A DNA stretch of 64,000 nucleotides from Georgenia satyanarayanai. Its GTDB lineage: Bacteria > Actinomycetota > Actinomycetes > Actinomycetales > Actinomycetaceae. The first letter of the stretch is position 1, and each line of letters opens with the position of its first letter. The notes under the pieces are model-generated. The model had not been told where the DNA came from, did no database searches, and was given only the letters and a program-made list of their open reading frames with translations. The DNA is taken from assembly GCF_900116375.1 (NCBI RefSeq), contig NZ_UETB01000002.1, forward strand, positions 124,001-188,000, in the 5' to 3' direction. A program made the translations under genes and the position numbers. Below, in pieces: positions 50,704-59,557 of the stretch.

Positions 50704-52731
50704 GTGAGCCAGACCTCCTCCCGGCGCCTGCGCGCCGCCCTCGTCGCGCCCCTCCTCGTCCTCCTCGGCCTCGTCGCCGGGCCGGCGGCCGCCGAGCCGC
50801 CGCTCTACCTCGAGGAGCGGGTCACCGACAACGCCGGTGTGCTCGGTGGCGAGGCCGGGGAGGTTGAGGACGCCGTCGCCGAGCTGCAGCAGGACACGGG
50901 CATCTCCCTCTTCGTCGTCTTCGTCGACGAGTTCGACGGGATGAGCGCCGACAGCTGGGCGCAGGAGACCTTCGAGACCTCGACCATGGGCAGCGACGAC
51001 TCCTTGCTCGCCGTCGCCGTCGATGACCGCGCCTACTTCCTGGGCGGGGGCACCGCGGTGGTGTCGGAGGAGGGCTACGCCCAGATCCGCTCCCAGCTGG
51101 TCGAGCCCGAGCTCGGCCAGGACAACTGGGCCGGTGCGGCCGTGGCGGCCGCCGAGGGACTGCGTGACTGGCAGGACGGCGGCGAGGTCGGTGACACGGG
51201 CGGCAGCAGCGGCGGTGGGATCGGCTTCGGCACGATCTTCCTCATCGGTCTGCTCGTCATCGCGGCCATCGCGCTCTTCTCCTGGGTGCGCGGCCGTGGC
51301 AAGCGGGACGGGGCCCCGCGCGGTCCGCGCGGCCAGGAGCTGCCGGCCGACCACCCGCTGCGCCTGCCCACCGAGGAGCTCAACAAGCGGGCCGGCTCGG
51401 CGCTCGTCGCCGTCGACGACGCGATCCGGTCCTCGGAGGAGGAGCTCGGCTTCGCCCGCGCCCAGTTCGGGCTGCAGGCCACCGACCCCTTCAGCAACGC
51501 GCTCGCCGAGGCCAGGACGAAGGCCGCGCGGGCCTTCCACGTGCGCCAGCTCCTCGACGACGACCAGCCCGAGACCGAGCCCCAGGCCCGCACGATGATG
51601 GCCGAGATCCTCACCCTCTGCGACGACGTCGCCACCACCCTCCAGGAGCAGGCGGAACACTTCGCCGAGCTGCGCGACATGCAGTCCCGGGCGCCGCAAG
51701 TGCTCGGGGAGATGGAGATCCGCGCCGGGGAGGTCGAGGGCCGCCTGCCCACCGCGCGCGTCGTCCTCGACGGGCTCGCCGCCCGTTACCCCGCCTCCGC
51801 GCTCACCTCGATCTCGCAGAACCCGCAGCAGGCCACCGGCCTGCTCGAGGGGGCGCGGGAGGCCATCGCCGAGGGGCGCCGCCACGTCGACGCCGGTGAC
51901 CGGGCGGCCGCTGTCGCCGCCGCCTACACCGCCCAGGAGGCGATCGGGCAGGCCGCCTCCCTCCTCGACGCCGTCGACCGCGCCGGCGACGACCTCGCCC
52001 AGGCCGGCCAGCGCCTGGACGCCGCCCTCGCGTCCATCGGCTCCGACATCCAGGACGCCGCCCGTCTCGCGCCCGACGACGGCGTCGTCGCGCCCCGCGT
52101 GGCGGAGGCCCGCGCCGCGATCGAGCAGGGCAACCAGGCCCGGCAGGGCGGGGACCCGCTCGCCGCCCTCGAGCGGCTCACCGCCGCCGAGGACGCGCTC
52201 GACGCCGCACTGGCGCCATCCCGGCAGCTGGACGAGCGCCGCGAGCGCGCCCGCACCCAGCTCGCCCACCGCCTCGACGCCGTCAACGCCCGCATCGGAG
52301 CGGTCTCCGACTTCGTCCGCACCCGCCGCGGCGCCGTCGGCAGCGAGGCCCGGACGCGGCTGTCCGAGGCCACCCGGCTCGCCGAGCAGGCCGCCGACCT
52401 CGCCGACAGCGACCCCGAGCGCGCCCTCGCCCTCGTCCAGCAGGCCGAGCAGCGCATCGCGGCCGCCCAGCAGCTCGCCGAGCGGGACATCAACTCCTTC
52501 GGCGGGTTCGGTGGGGGCTTCGGCGGTGGCTACGGCGGGCAGCGAGGCGGCGTCGACGTCGGCTCCCTCATCCTCGGCGGCATCCTCCTCGGCGGCGGCA
52601 ACAGGCACAGCGGCTGGGGCGGCGGCGGCTTCGGCGGGGGCGGAGGCTTCGGCGGTGGGGGCGGCTTCGGCGGAGGTGGGGGCGGCTTCGGCGGAGGCGG
52701 CGGCTTCGGCGGAGGCGGCGGCCGCTTCTGA
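50704..52731 (+). CDS. TPM-domain (YgcG-like) membrane protein with coiled coil and Gly-rich tail
   Basis: 675 aa. Signal peptide (about 1-30), a TPM domain (about 35-150: VTDNAGVLGGEAGEVEDAVAEL, GSDDSLLAVAVDDRAYFL), one transmembrane helix (about 175-197), long Ala/Glu-rich coiled coils (about 220-600) and a tail of repeated FGGGG units. TPM proteins may act in membrane or photosystem quality control. It is followed after 65 bp by pspA, a link known in actinobacteria, so envelope stress is a likely context. Start is a GTG with GAAGAT six bases before it, probably leaderless. Confidence 0.82.
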   Translation: MSQTSSRRLRAALVAPLLVLLGLVAGPAAAEPPLYLEERVTDNAGVLGGEAGEVEDAVAELQQDTGISLFVVFVDEFDGMSADSWAQETFETSTMGSDDSLLAVAVDDRAYFLGGGTAVVSEEGYAQIRSQLVEPELGQDNWAGAAVAAAEGLRDWQDGGEVGDTGGSSGGGIGFGTIFLIGLLVIAAIALFSWVRGRGKRDGAPRGPRGQELPADHPLRLPTEELNKRAGSALVAVDDAIRSSEEELGFARAQFGLQATDPFSNALAEARTKAARAFHVRQLLDDDQPETEPQARTMMAEILTLCDDVATTLQEQAEHFAELRDMQSRAPQVLGEMEIRAGEVEGRLPTARVVLDGLAARYPASALTSISQNPQQATGLLEGAREAIAEGRRHVDAGDRAAAVAAAYTAQEAIGQAASLLDAVDRAGDDLAQAGQRLDAALASIGSDIQDAARLAPDDGVVAPRVAEARAAIEQGNQARQGGDPLAALERLTAAEDALDAALAPSRQLDERRERARTQLAHRLDAVNARIGAVSDFVRTRRGAVGSEARTRLSEATRLAEQAADLADSDPERALALVQQAEQRIAAAQQLAERDINSFGGFGGGFGGGYGGQRGGVDVGSLILGGILLGGGNRHSGWGGGGFGGGGGFGGGGGFGGGGGGFGGGGGFGGGGGRF

Positions 52732-52796
52732 ACGCGCGCCCGGCACGGCAGGCTTTTGCAAGAATCCATCAGGACCACACGACGAAGGGCAGCACC

Positions 52797-53534
52797 ATGA
52801 CCGAGAAGCAGAGCATCCTGGGGCGCATCGCCCAGCTGACGCGGGCGAACATCAACGCGCTCATCGACCGCGCTGAGGACCCGCAGAAGATGCTCGACCA
52901 GCTCGTGCGCGACTTCACGAACTCCATCGTCGAGGCCGAGGAGGCGGTGGCCGTGACGATCGGCAACCTGCGCCTCGCCGAGCAGGACCACGCTGCCGAC
53001 CTCGAGGAGGCCCGCGACTGGGGCAACAAGGCCCTCGCCGCGTCGAACAAGGCCGACGAGATGCGGACCGCCGGCAACGCCGCCGAGGCCCAGCGCTTCG
53101 ACGACCTCGCCAAGATCGCCATCACCAAGCAGATCGCCGCCGAGCAGGAGGCCCGTGACGCCGAGCCGATGATCGCCTCGCAGAACGAGGTGGTCGACAA
53201 GCTCAAGACCGGCCTCACCCAGATGCGCGGCAAGCTCGAGGAGCTGAAGTCCAAGCGCGACCAGCTCGTCGCCCGCGCCAAGACCGCCGAGGCCCAGGGC
53301 AAGGTGCAGAGCGCCATCTCCTCGATCAACGTCCTGGACCCCACGACGGAGATCTCCCGCTTCGAGGAGCAGGTCCGCAAGGAGGAGGCGCGCGTCGCCG
53401 GCCACGCCGAGCTCAACGCCGGCTCCCTCGAGTCGCAGTTCGCCGAGCTCGAGGACTACGGCACCAAGAGCGAGGTCGAGCTGCGCCTCGCCGCCCTCAA
53501 GCAGGGCAGGACGACGGGCCAGATCGAGGCCTGA
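52797..53534 (+). CDS. pspA: PspA/IM30 family envelope-stress protein
   Basis: 245 aa, almost entirely coiled coil. LGRIAQLTRANINALIDRAEDPQKMLDQLVRD is the family N-terminus with its amphipathic helix. ESCRT-III-like PspA oligomers protect damaged membranes. GAAGGGCAG precedes the ATG. Placed after the TPM gene and closed by a strong terminator. Confidence 0.9.
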   Translation: MTEKQSILGRIAQLTRANINALIDRAEDPQKMLDQLVRDFTNSIVEAEEAVAVTIGNLRLAEQDHAADLEEARDWGNKALAASNKADEMRTAGNAAEAQRFDDLAKIAITKQIAAEQEARDAEPMIASQNEVVDKLKTGLTQMRGKLEELKSKRDQLVARAKTAEAQGKVQSAISSINVLDPTTEISRFEEQVRKEEARVAGHAELNAGSLESQFAELEDYGTKSEVELRLAALKQGRTTGQIEA

Positions 53535-53557
53535 CGCACCGGCCGCACCACCGCGTA

Positions 53558-53600
53558 GGGGCCCGGGTCCGTGACGGACCCGGGCCCCCACGTCCGTTTT
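53558..53600 (+). terminator. Strong terminator after pspA
   Basis: GGGGCCCGGGTCC pairs with GGACCCGGGCCCC around a GTGAC loop, and TTTT follows at 53597. It is the most typical intrinsic terminator in the window. Confidence 0.85.
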
Positions 53601-53658
53601 CGGCCGTGACGCGGCCCGGCAGCCGCCGTCGTCGTCCACTCGTCGCTAAGGTGACCCC

Positions 53659-54225
53659 ATGCCCGACGCGCCGCGCACGTACCTGCTCATCGACGGTGAG
53701 AACATCGACGCCACCCTGGGGATGAGCGTCCTCGGCCGGCGCCCGGCGCCCGAGGAGCGCCCGCGCTGGGACCGCATCCTCGACTTCGCCCACGCCGCCT
53801 TCGACCAGCCGGCCAAGGGCCTGTTCTTCCTCAACGCGAGCTCGGGGCAGATGCCGATGAGCTTCGTCCAGGCGCTGCTCGCCATGAGCTTCCACCCGAT
53901 CCCGCTGTCCGGCCTCTCCTCGGAGAAGGTCGTCGACATCGGTATCCAGCGCACCCTCGAGGCGATCGCGGACCTGCCCGAGGGCGACATCCTCCTCGCC
54001 AGCCACGACGGCGACTTCCTCCCCCAGGTGGAGCGGCTCGTCGACGCCGGCCGCCAGGTGGGCGTCATCTGCTTCCGCGAGTTCGTCAACCACCAGCTCA
54101 CCGAGCTCACCGCACGCGGCCTGCGGATCTTCGACCTCGAGGACGACCTCGGCGCCTTTCAGACGCCGCTGCCCCGCGTGCGGATCATCCCGCTGGGGAG
54201 CTTCGACCCGAGCCGCTACCTCTGA
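53659..54225 (+). CDS. NYN-domain (LabA/DUF88-type) PIN-like nuclease
   Basis: 188 aa. The acidic residues of the NYN fold are visible: YLLIDGENIDATLG at the start, EKVVDIGIQRTLEAI in the middle and ILLASHDGDFLPQVERL near residue 115. These fit a metal-dependent RNase. Leaderless start likely: TAAGGT (53647-53652), six bases, ATG. The amidohydrolase starts 2 bp after its stop, so the two are co-transcribed, though no functional link is evident. Confidence 0.85.
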   Translation: MPDAPRTYLLIDGENIDATLGMSVLGRRPAPEERPRWDRILDFAHAAFDQPAKGLFFLNASSGQMPMSFVQALLAMSFHPIPLSGLSSEKVVDIGIQRTLEAIADLPEGDILLASHDGDFLPQVERLVDAGRQVGVICFREFVNHQLTELTARGLRIFDLEDDLGAFQTPLPRVRIIPLGSFDPSRYL

Positions 54226-54227
54226 CC

Positions 54228-55721
54228 GTGAGGAGCCTGCTCGTGCGGCGGGCGCGGCTCGTGCCGGTCGCCTCCCGCCGCGGCGCCTCCTCCCCGGGCA
54301 GCGCCGTCGTCGACGTGCGCGTCGTGGACGGGCGTGTGGTCGAGGTCGGGCCGGACCTCGCGCCCGGGGGTGAGGAGCTCGACGCGGACGGCCGGTGGCT
54401 CGCGCCCGGGCTGTGGGACCAGCACGTCCACAGCAGCCAGTGGGCACGGTCCTTCACCCGGATCGACCTCACGACGGCGCGCAGCGCGGCCGAGGCCGTC
54501 GAGACGGTGCGTGCGGCCGTCGCCGCCCGACCGCCCTCCCCGGGTGCGCTCGTCGAGGGCTACGGCTTCCGTGACGCGCTGTGGCCCGACCTGCCGACGA
54601 CGACGGCGCTGGACCGGGCGGCACCGGGTGTGCCGGTGGTCCTCGTCTCGGGTGACGTCCACTGCGGGTGGCTGAGCAGCGCGGCGATGCGCCAGCTCGG
54701 GCTGACCCCGCGTGACGGGCTCATCCGCGAGCACGAGTGGTTCGACGTCCTCGCCGCCATCGGCCGGCTGCCGCAGTCCGGTGACGGTGGGCTGCGCGCG
54801 GCGATGGAGGCGGCGGCGGGACGCGGGGTCGTCGGCGTCGTCGACATGGAGTTCGCGGCCAACCACCGCGTGTGGCCCGAGCGGGTGGCGGCGGGCCTCG
54901 ACTCGCTGCGGGTCCGCACGGGCGTCTACGTCGACGACCTCGACGACGTCCTCGCCACCGGCCTGCGCACCGGCGACCCGCTGCCCGGCGGCCCGGGCCT
55001 GCTCACCATGGGCCCCCTCAAGGTCATCTCCGACGGCGCGCTCAACACCCGCACCGCCTTCTGCCACGAGCCCTACACCGCCGTCGGCGCCGACGCCGGG
55101 ACCGACGCGGGGCACGGGGAGCAGACGGTCCCGGCACGCGAGCTGCGCGAGCTCATGGCGCGCGCCTCCGGGGCGGGTCTCAGCACGGCGGTCCACGCGA
55201 TCGGCGACGCAGCCGTGACGATCGTCCTGGACGCCTACGAGGCGACGGGCGCCCGCGGGACCGTCGAGCACGCCCAGCTGGTCGCCGCGGCCGACGTGCC
55301 GCGATTCGCGTCCCTCGGGGTGGCCGCCAGCGTGCAGCCGGCGCACCTGCTCGACGACCGCGACCTCGTCGAGGCCGCCTGGCCCGGACGCGCGAAGCGG
55401 ACCTTCCCGCTGCGCGACCTGCTCGACGCCGCCGCGGAGCTGCGCTTCGGCTCCGACGCCCCCGTCGCGCCGCTCGACCCGTGGCTCGCCATGGCCGCCG
55501 CCGTCACCCGCACGGCCGACGAGCGCCCGGCGTGGACCCCCGCCCAGTGCCTCACGCCCGCCGAGGCGCTGGCCGCGAGCACCGACGGCTGGGGCACCGT
55601 GGCCCCCGGCCACCCCGGCGACCTCGTCCTCCTCGACGCCGACCCCCTGACGACCGACCTGCGTACCGTCCCCGTCGCCGCCACCCTCCTCGCCGGCCGC
55701 CTCACCCACGACGCCCGCTGA
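54228..55721 (+). CDS. Amidohydrolase family 3 (YtcJ-like) metal-dependent hydrolase
   Basis: 497 aa. The metal-binding HxH is in LWDQHVHSSQWARS near residue 68, a His is in STAVHAIGDAAV and the late Asp in LRFGSDAPVAPLDPW. The N- and C-terminal beta-sandwich parts (LAPGLWD, GDLVLLDADPLT) complete the fold. It hydrolyses a C-N bond of an unknown amide or cyclic substrate. GTG start. It ends in repeat locus C. Confidence 0.85.
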   Translation: MRSLLVRRARLVPVASRRGASSPGSAVVDVRVVDGRVVEVGPDLAPGGEELDADGRWLAPGLWDQHVHSSQWARSFTRIDLTTARSAAEAVETVRAAVAARPPSPGALVEGYGFRDALWPDLPTTTALDRAAPGVPVVLVSGDVHCGWLSSAAMRQLGLTPRDGLIREHEWFDVLAAIGRLPQSGDGGLRAAMEAAAGRGVVGVVDMEFAANHRVWPERVAAGLDSLRVRTGVYVDDLDDVLATGLRTGDPLPGGPGLLTMGPLKVISDGALNTRTAFCHEPYTAVGADAGTDAGHGEQTVPARELRELMARASGAGLSTAVHAIGDAAVTIVLDAYEATGARGTVEHAQLVAAADVPRFASLGVAASVQPAHLLDDRDLVEAAWPGRAKRTFPLRDLLDAAAELRFGSDAPVAPLDPWLAMAAAVTRTADERPAWTPAQCLTPAEALAASTDGWGTVAPGHPGDLVLLDADPLTTDLRTVPVAATLLAGRLTHDAR

Positions 55722-55740
55722 CCCCCGGCGCCCTCCCTCT

Positions 55741-55965
55741 CGCGAGCGCTGAGCTGTTCCTCCCGCCCCCCTCGCGCCCTCCCCTCACCCGCCGAGCGCT
55801 GAGTTGTTACTCCTCCGCCCCCACGTGCCCGACCCCTCACCCGCCGAGCGCTGACTTGTTACTCCTCCGCCCCCACGTGCCCGCCCCCTCACCCGCCGAG
55901 CGCTGACTTGTTACTCCTCCGCCCCCACGTTCCTCCCCCTCACCCGCCGAGCGCTGAGTTGTTAC
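55741..55965 (+). repeat. Locus C: four forward copies (plus one decayed) of the repeat, about 52-bp period
   Basis: The 371-bp gap between the amidohydrolase and DUF559 gene 1 holds forward copies at 55790, 55842, 55894 and 55945 (periods 52, 52, 51) and a decayed copy at 55741-55760. The second and third copies read GACTTG instead of GAGTTG. The spacers are near-identical, so the array grew by tandem duplication of a 52-bp unit. The rest of the gap (55966-56092) holds the DUF559 promoter and nothing else I can name. Confidence 0.9.
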
Positions 55966-56092
55966 TCCTTGAACCACTCCGCGGGGACGACGTGTCGGGA
56001 GCAGTGCTCCACAGTTCGCGCCTCACGCCCGAAGTCCCCGCGTCCTCACAGACGGCGGAGACCGGTTCGACGGTTGCTGCCACCGTTCACCG

Positions 56093-57025
56093 ATGGACGT
56101 CATCTCTGAACCATTCACCTACGAACACGCCCGACGACACGGCCTGACGGCCAACGACCTCGTCGAGCGCTGCCGTGCAGGGGAGCTCGTGCGCCCACAT
56201 CGCGGCGTCTACCTGCCAGCTCACCTGGTCGACGACCTCGATGCTCGCGTGGTCGCCGTCGGCCTTCTTCTTCCCCGGGGCGCTGCGGTCGCCCGCGAGT
56301 CTGCGGCCTGGATGCTCGGCCTCGACGTCCGCCCGCCCGAGCGGTGGCGGAGCGCCCCCAAGCTCGAGTGCCTCGTGCCCCTCGACGGGATACGGCCTCG
56401 CCACCCCGGCGTCAACGCCTTCATCAGCGCGCTGCCCCCGGACGACATCGTCGTCATCAACGGCATCGCCTGTACCACGGCGACTCGGACAGGCCTGGAC
56501 CTCGCTCGCTGGCGTCCTCGCTTCATCGGGCTCGGCGCGGTCGATGCGCTGGCCCATGCCGGACTGACGACCGTCACTGAGCTCGCCGAGGCGGCGGGCC
56601 GCTTGGCTGGTCACCGCTTCATCCGGCGGGCACGTGAGGTCATCGACCTGTGCGAACCCGCAACGGAGTCAGTCCCTGAGTCGTGGTGCCGCCTGCGCCT
56701 CATCGAGGCCGGCCTCCCCCGACCAGCCGTCCAGGTCAGTCTTCGGGACGCGGACGGCAGGGAGGTCTATCGACTCGACATGGGGATCCTCGAGGCACTC
56801 GTTGGCATCGAGTACGACGGCGCCGAGCACCACCTCCGGACAGTAGCCGACCGCGAGCGCGACGAGGCGCGCAGAAAGGACATACGCAGACGCTGGCGTT
56901 GGCGCGTCCTCCCCGCCACCGCGGCGGACATCCTCGGACGCTCTCCCCAGCTCGAGGGCGCTGTCATGGAGCTGCTCGGCATCTCGATCGACTTCCGCCG
57001 CCAGGACTGGGGTCTGCAGGCGTAA
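56093..57025 (+). CDS. wHTH (AbiEi-like) plus DUF559 Vsr-like endonuclease, repeat-bracketed
   Basis: 310 aa. The N-terminal 45 residues form a winged helix of the type IV antitoxin AbiEi sort (FTYEHARRHGLTANDLVERC ... VRPHRGVYLPA). The middle (50-185) is unassigned. The C-terminal 190-290 is a DUF559 PD-(D/E)xK-type nuclease fold: ESVPESWCR (Glu192/196), Asp229 in YRLDM, and the IEYDGAEHH strand (Glu240, Asp242). Target unknown. It is bracketed by forward repeat copies on the left (locus C) and reverse copies on the right (locus D), and its TAA stop is formed by bases of the first locus D copy. GC is slightly lower than its neighbours, with more relaxed codon use. Confidence 0.8.
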   Translation: MDVISEPFTYEHARRHGLTANDLVERCRAGELVRPHRGVYLPAHLVDDLDARVVAVGLLLPRGAAVARESAAWMLGLDVRPPERWRSAPKLECLVPLDGIRPRHPGVNAFISALPPDDIVVINGIACTTATRTGLDLARWRPRFIGLGAVDALAHAGLTTVTELAEAAGRLAGHRFIRRAREVIDLCEPATESVPESWCRLRLIEAGLPRPAVQVSLRDADGREVYRLDMGILEALVGIEYDGAEHHLRTVADRERDEARRKDIRRRWRWRVLPATAADILGRSPQLEGAVMELLGISIDFRRQDWGLQA

Positions 57026-57108
57026 CAACTCAGCGCTCGGCGGGATGGGGAGGCATAACAACTCAGCGCTCGGCGAGATGGGGAGGCGTAACAACTCAGC
57101 GCTCGGCG
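57022..57108 (-). repeat. Locus D: three reverse copies of the repeat at exact 33-bp period
   Basis: Copies start at 57022, 57055 (ATAAC variant) and 57088. Each is followed by a near-identical 12-bp spacer (GGATGGGGAGGC). The first copy contains the stop codon of DUF559 gene 1. Orientation is opposite to locus C, so the gene lies inside a large inverted repeat of arrays. Confidence 0.92.
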
Positions 57109-57130
57109 GGATGGGGGTGTTCATGGGGCT

Positions 57131-57150
57131 TTCAGGAAAGTTCCAGGGAA
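57131..57150 (+). promoter_or_regulatory. Tandem direct repeat upstream of the response regulator
   Basis: TTCAGGAAAG directly followed by TTCCAGGGAA gives two copies of a TTC(C)AGG(G)AA unit, about one helical turn apart. OmpR-type regulators bind such tandem sites. It lies 19 bp before the probable leaderless start, so autoregulation is likely. Confidence 0.5.
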
Positions 57151-57168
57151 GGGCGGCAGACTTGGGGC

Positions 57169-57882
57169 ATGACCGGGGACCAGGCGCGCCTGCTCGTCGT
57201 CGACGACGAGCCGAACATCCGTGAGCTCCTCACGACGTCGCTGCGCTTCGCGGGCTTCGAGGTCGTCGCCGCCGCGGACGGCAACGAGGCGATCCACCTC
57301 GCGGTGGAGGCCGAGCCGGACCTCATCGTCCTGGACGTCATGCTCCCCGACATGGACGGCTTCACCGTCACCCGCCGCCTGCGCGAGCGTGGACACCACA
57401 CCCCGGTCCTCTTCCTCACCGCCCGCGACGACATGTCCGACAAGGTCACCGGCCTCACCGTGGGCGGTGACGACTACGTGACCAAGCCCTTCAGCCTCGA
57501 GGAGGTCGTCGCCCGCATCCGGGCGATCCTGCGGCGCACCCAGCAGCAGGAGCCGGACGAGGGCGTGCTGCGCTACGCCGACCTCGAGCTCGACGAGGAC
57601 GCCCACGAGGTACGCCGCGCCGGGCACGTCATCGAGCTGTCCCCCACCGAGTTCAAGCTCCTGCGCTACCTCATGGTCAACGCCGGCCGGGTGCTGTCGA
57701 AGGCGCAGATCCTCGACCACGTGTGGGAGTACGACTGGGGCGGCGACGGCGCGATCGTCGAGTCCTACATCTCCTACCTGCGCCGCAAGGTCGACGGCCG
57801 CGGCACCGACGGCGAGAAGCCGGTCCCCCTCATCCACACCCGCCGCGGCGTCGGGTACATGCTCCGCGAGCCCACCGGATGA
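57169..57882 (+). CDS. OmpR-family response regulator
   Basis: 237 aa. Receiver domain with phospho-acceptor Asp56 ([13 protein letters not shown]) and Lys106 ([10 protein letters not shown]), then a winged-helix Trans_reg_C domain ([31 protein letters not shown]). It overlaps the histidine kinase by 4 nt. The ATG at 57169 is probably leaderless (CAGACT, six bases). The signal is unknown. Direct repeats at 57131 may be its own site. Confidence 0.92.
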   Translation: MTGDQARLLVVDDEPNIRELLTTSLRFAGFEVVAAADGNEAIHLAVEAEPDLIVLDVMLPDMDGFTVTRRLRERGHHTPVLFLTARDDMSDKVTGLTVGGDDYVTKPFSLEEVVARIRAILRRTQQQEPDEGVLRYADLELDEDAHEVRRAGHVIELSPTEFKLLRYLMVNAGRVLSKAQILDHVWEYDWGGDGAIVESYISYLRRKVDGRGTDGEKPVPLIHTRRGVGYMLREPTG

Positions 57883-59315
57883 CCCTGCACGAGCGCCTGA
57901 GCGCGGTCCCGATCCGCGGCCGGCTCGTGCTCATCGTCGTCGTCGTGCTCGGGCTGGGACTCACCGTCGCGGGCGCGACCACCGGCACGCTGCTGCGCGC
58001 CTACCTCCTCGAGCAGACAGATGAGCAGATCGCGACGGCGGCACGGAACGTCAACATCGACACCCTCGAGCAGCTTGCCGCGAACCCGGACGCCGGATCC
58101 GTCATGCCGTCCGACTACTTCCTCAGCCTGGGCTTCCCCGGCGCCACGCCGGTCACCATCGTCGCCGAGTGGACCCTGCCCCGTTTCGGCAGGCCCGAGC
58201 TCCCCGACACGGTGTCGACCCTCGGGGAGGCCTACACCGTGCGCAGCGACGAGCCCGGCCAGCGGTGGCGCGCCGTCACCTACGGCGTCCAGGACGCCCC
58301 TGCCGGCACGACCCTCACCGTCGCCCTCCCGCTCGAGGGTGCCGACGAGACCGCCTACCAGGTGGCGCGGACGATCGTCGTCTCGGGCGTGCTCATCATC
58401 CTGCTCGGGGCCGCGCTCAGCTGGTTCGCCGTCGAGCGGGCCCTGCGCCCGCTGCGGCAGATCGAGCAGACCGCCGGCGCCATCGCGGCCGGGGACCTCT
58501 CCCAGCGGGTGCCCGCGACCGACCCGCACACGGAGGTCGGGCGCCTGTCGCACTCGCTCAACACGATGCTCGCGCAGATCGAGCAGGCCTTCGCCGCCCA
58601 GGCCGCCTCCGAGAGCCGGATGCGGCGCTTCGTCTCCGACGCCAGCCACGAGCTGCGCACCCCGCTCGCCACCGTCCGCGGCTACGGCGAGCTCTACCGG
58701 ATGGGTGCCATCCCCGAGGCCGAGCTGCCCGCCGCGATGGCCCGCATCGAGGGTGAGGCTCGCCGCATGGGCGGGCTCGTCACCGACCTCCTCCAGCTCG
58801 CCCGCCTCGACGAGGGCCGCCGCCTCGCCCGCGAGCCCGTCGACCTCGCCGTCCTCGCCCACGACGCCGTCGCCGACCTGCGCGCCCTCGATCCCGGGCG
58901 CACCGCGACGCTCGTCCCGCTGGCGGACGGCATCCCCAGCCCGGACGCGATGGTCGTCCTCGGCGACGAGAACGCCCTGCGCCAGGTGCTGTCCAACCTC
59001 ACCGGCAACGTCGTGCGGCACACCCCGGCCGGCACGTCCGTGGAGGTGGCGGCCGGGCGCCAGGGCGGCGACGTCGTCGTCGAGGTCCGCGACCACGGTC
59101 CGGGCATCTCGCCCGAGCACGCCGAGCGCGTCTTCGAGCGCTTCTACCGCCTCGACGACTCCCGGGCCCGCTCCTCCGGCGGCTCGGGCCTCGGCCTGGC
59201 GATCGTCTCGGCCCTCGTCGCCGCGCACGGCGGCACCGCGCGGGTGCTGCCCACCCCCGGGGGCGGCACGACCGTCCGCATCACCCTCCCGGCAGCCGAC
59301 ACGATCCCGTCCTGA
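57879..59315 (+). CDS. Sensor histidine kinase, partner of the response regulator
   Basis: 478 aa. Helix about 15-38, an extracytoplasmic sensor region (about 40-160), helix about 163-184, HAMP (about 185-240), dimerisation domain with His257 ([11 protein letters not shown]) and HATPase_c with [26 protein letters not shown] and GSGLGLAIV. Coupled to the regulator by an ATGA overlap. Ligand unknown. Confidence 0.92.
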   Translation: MTLHERLSAVPIRGRLVLIVVVVLGLGLTVAGATTGTLLRAYLLEQTDEQIATAARNVNIDTLEQLAANPDAGSVMPSDYFLSLGFPGATPVTIVAEWTLPRFGRPELPDTVSTLGEAYTVRSDEPGQRWRAVTYGVQDAPAGTTLTVALPLEGADETAYQVARTIVVSGVLIILLGAALSWFAVERALRPLRQIEQTAGAIAAGDLSQRVPATDPHTEVGRLSHSLNTMLAQIEQAFAAQAASESRMRRFVSDASHELRTPLATVRGYGELYRMGAIPEAELPAAMARIEGEARRMGGLVTDLLQLARLDEGRRLAREPVDLAVLAHDAVADLRALDPGRTATLVPLADGIPSPDAMVVLGDENALRQVLSNLTGNVVRHTPAGTSVEVAAGRQGGDVVVEVRDHGPGISPEHAERVFERFYRLDDSRARSSGGSGLGLAIVSALVAAHGGTARVLPTPGGGTTVRITLPAADTIPS

Positions 59316-59330
59316 CGGGTCGCCTGACAG

Positions 59331-59428
59331 ATCCCGCCACAAACGGTCCTGGCATCAGCGCGACACGCCGACGACACGCCGTGGTGAGCTCGTTCCTGCG
59401 GGCGTTCGGTCCGCCTTTGTGGCGGGAT
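59331..59428. repeat. 98-bp element with 13-bp terminal inverted repeats, left of DUF559 gene 2
   Basis: ATCCCGCCACAAA (59331-59343) and TTTGTGGCGGGAT (59416-59428) are perfect inverted repeats around 72 bp. The element at 60427-60523 has related ends and almost the same length but a different interior. The gap 59316-59557 holds no gene. Confidence 0.85.
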
Positions 59429-59557
59429 TCGGAAGTCGGCGCCGGGCCCTGGACCGGACCGTGGGTCGCCCGTCCACAGTGAGCACCCATGTCGACGCCA
59501 CCCACAGTCCGCCGCTCGCCCCCGACCTGTCGTCGGCGCCAGACCGACCATTCCCCC

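Noticed and set aside
55741-57108. Complete insertion sequence around DUF559 gene 1
   Set aside because: No transposase motif (DDE, Y1 or serine recombinase) and no target-site duplication could be recognised. Only the inverted arrays are present, so it is reported as repeats plus a nuclease gene.
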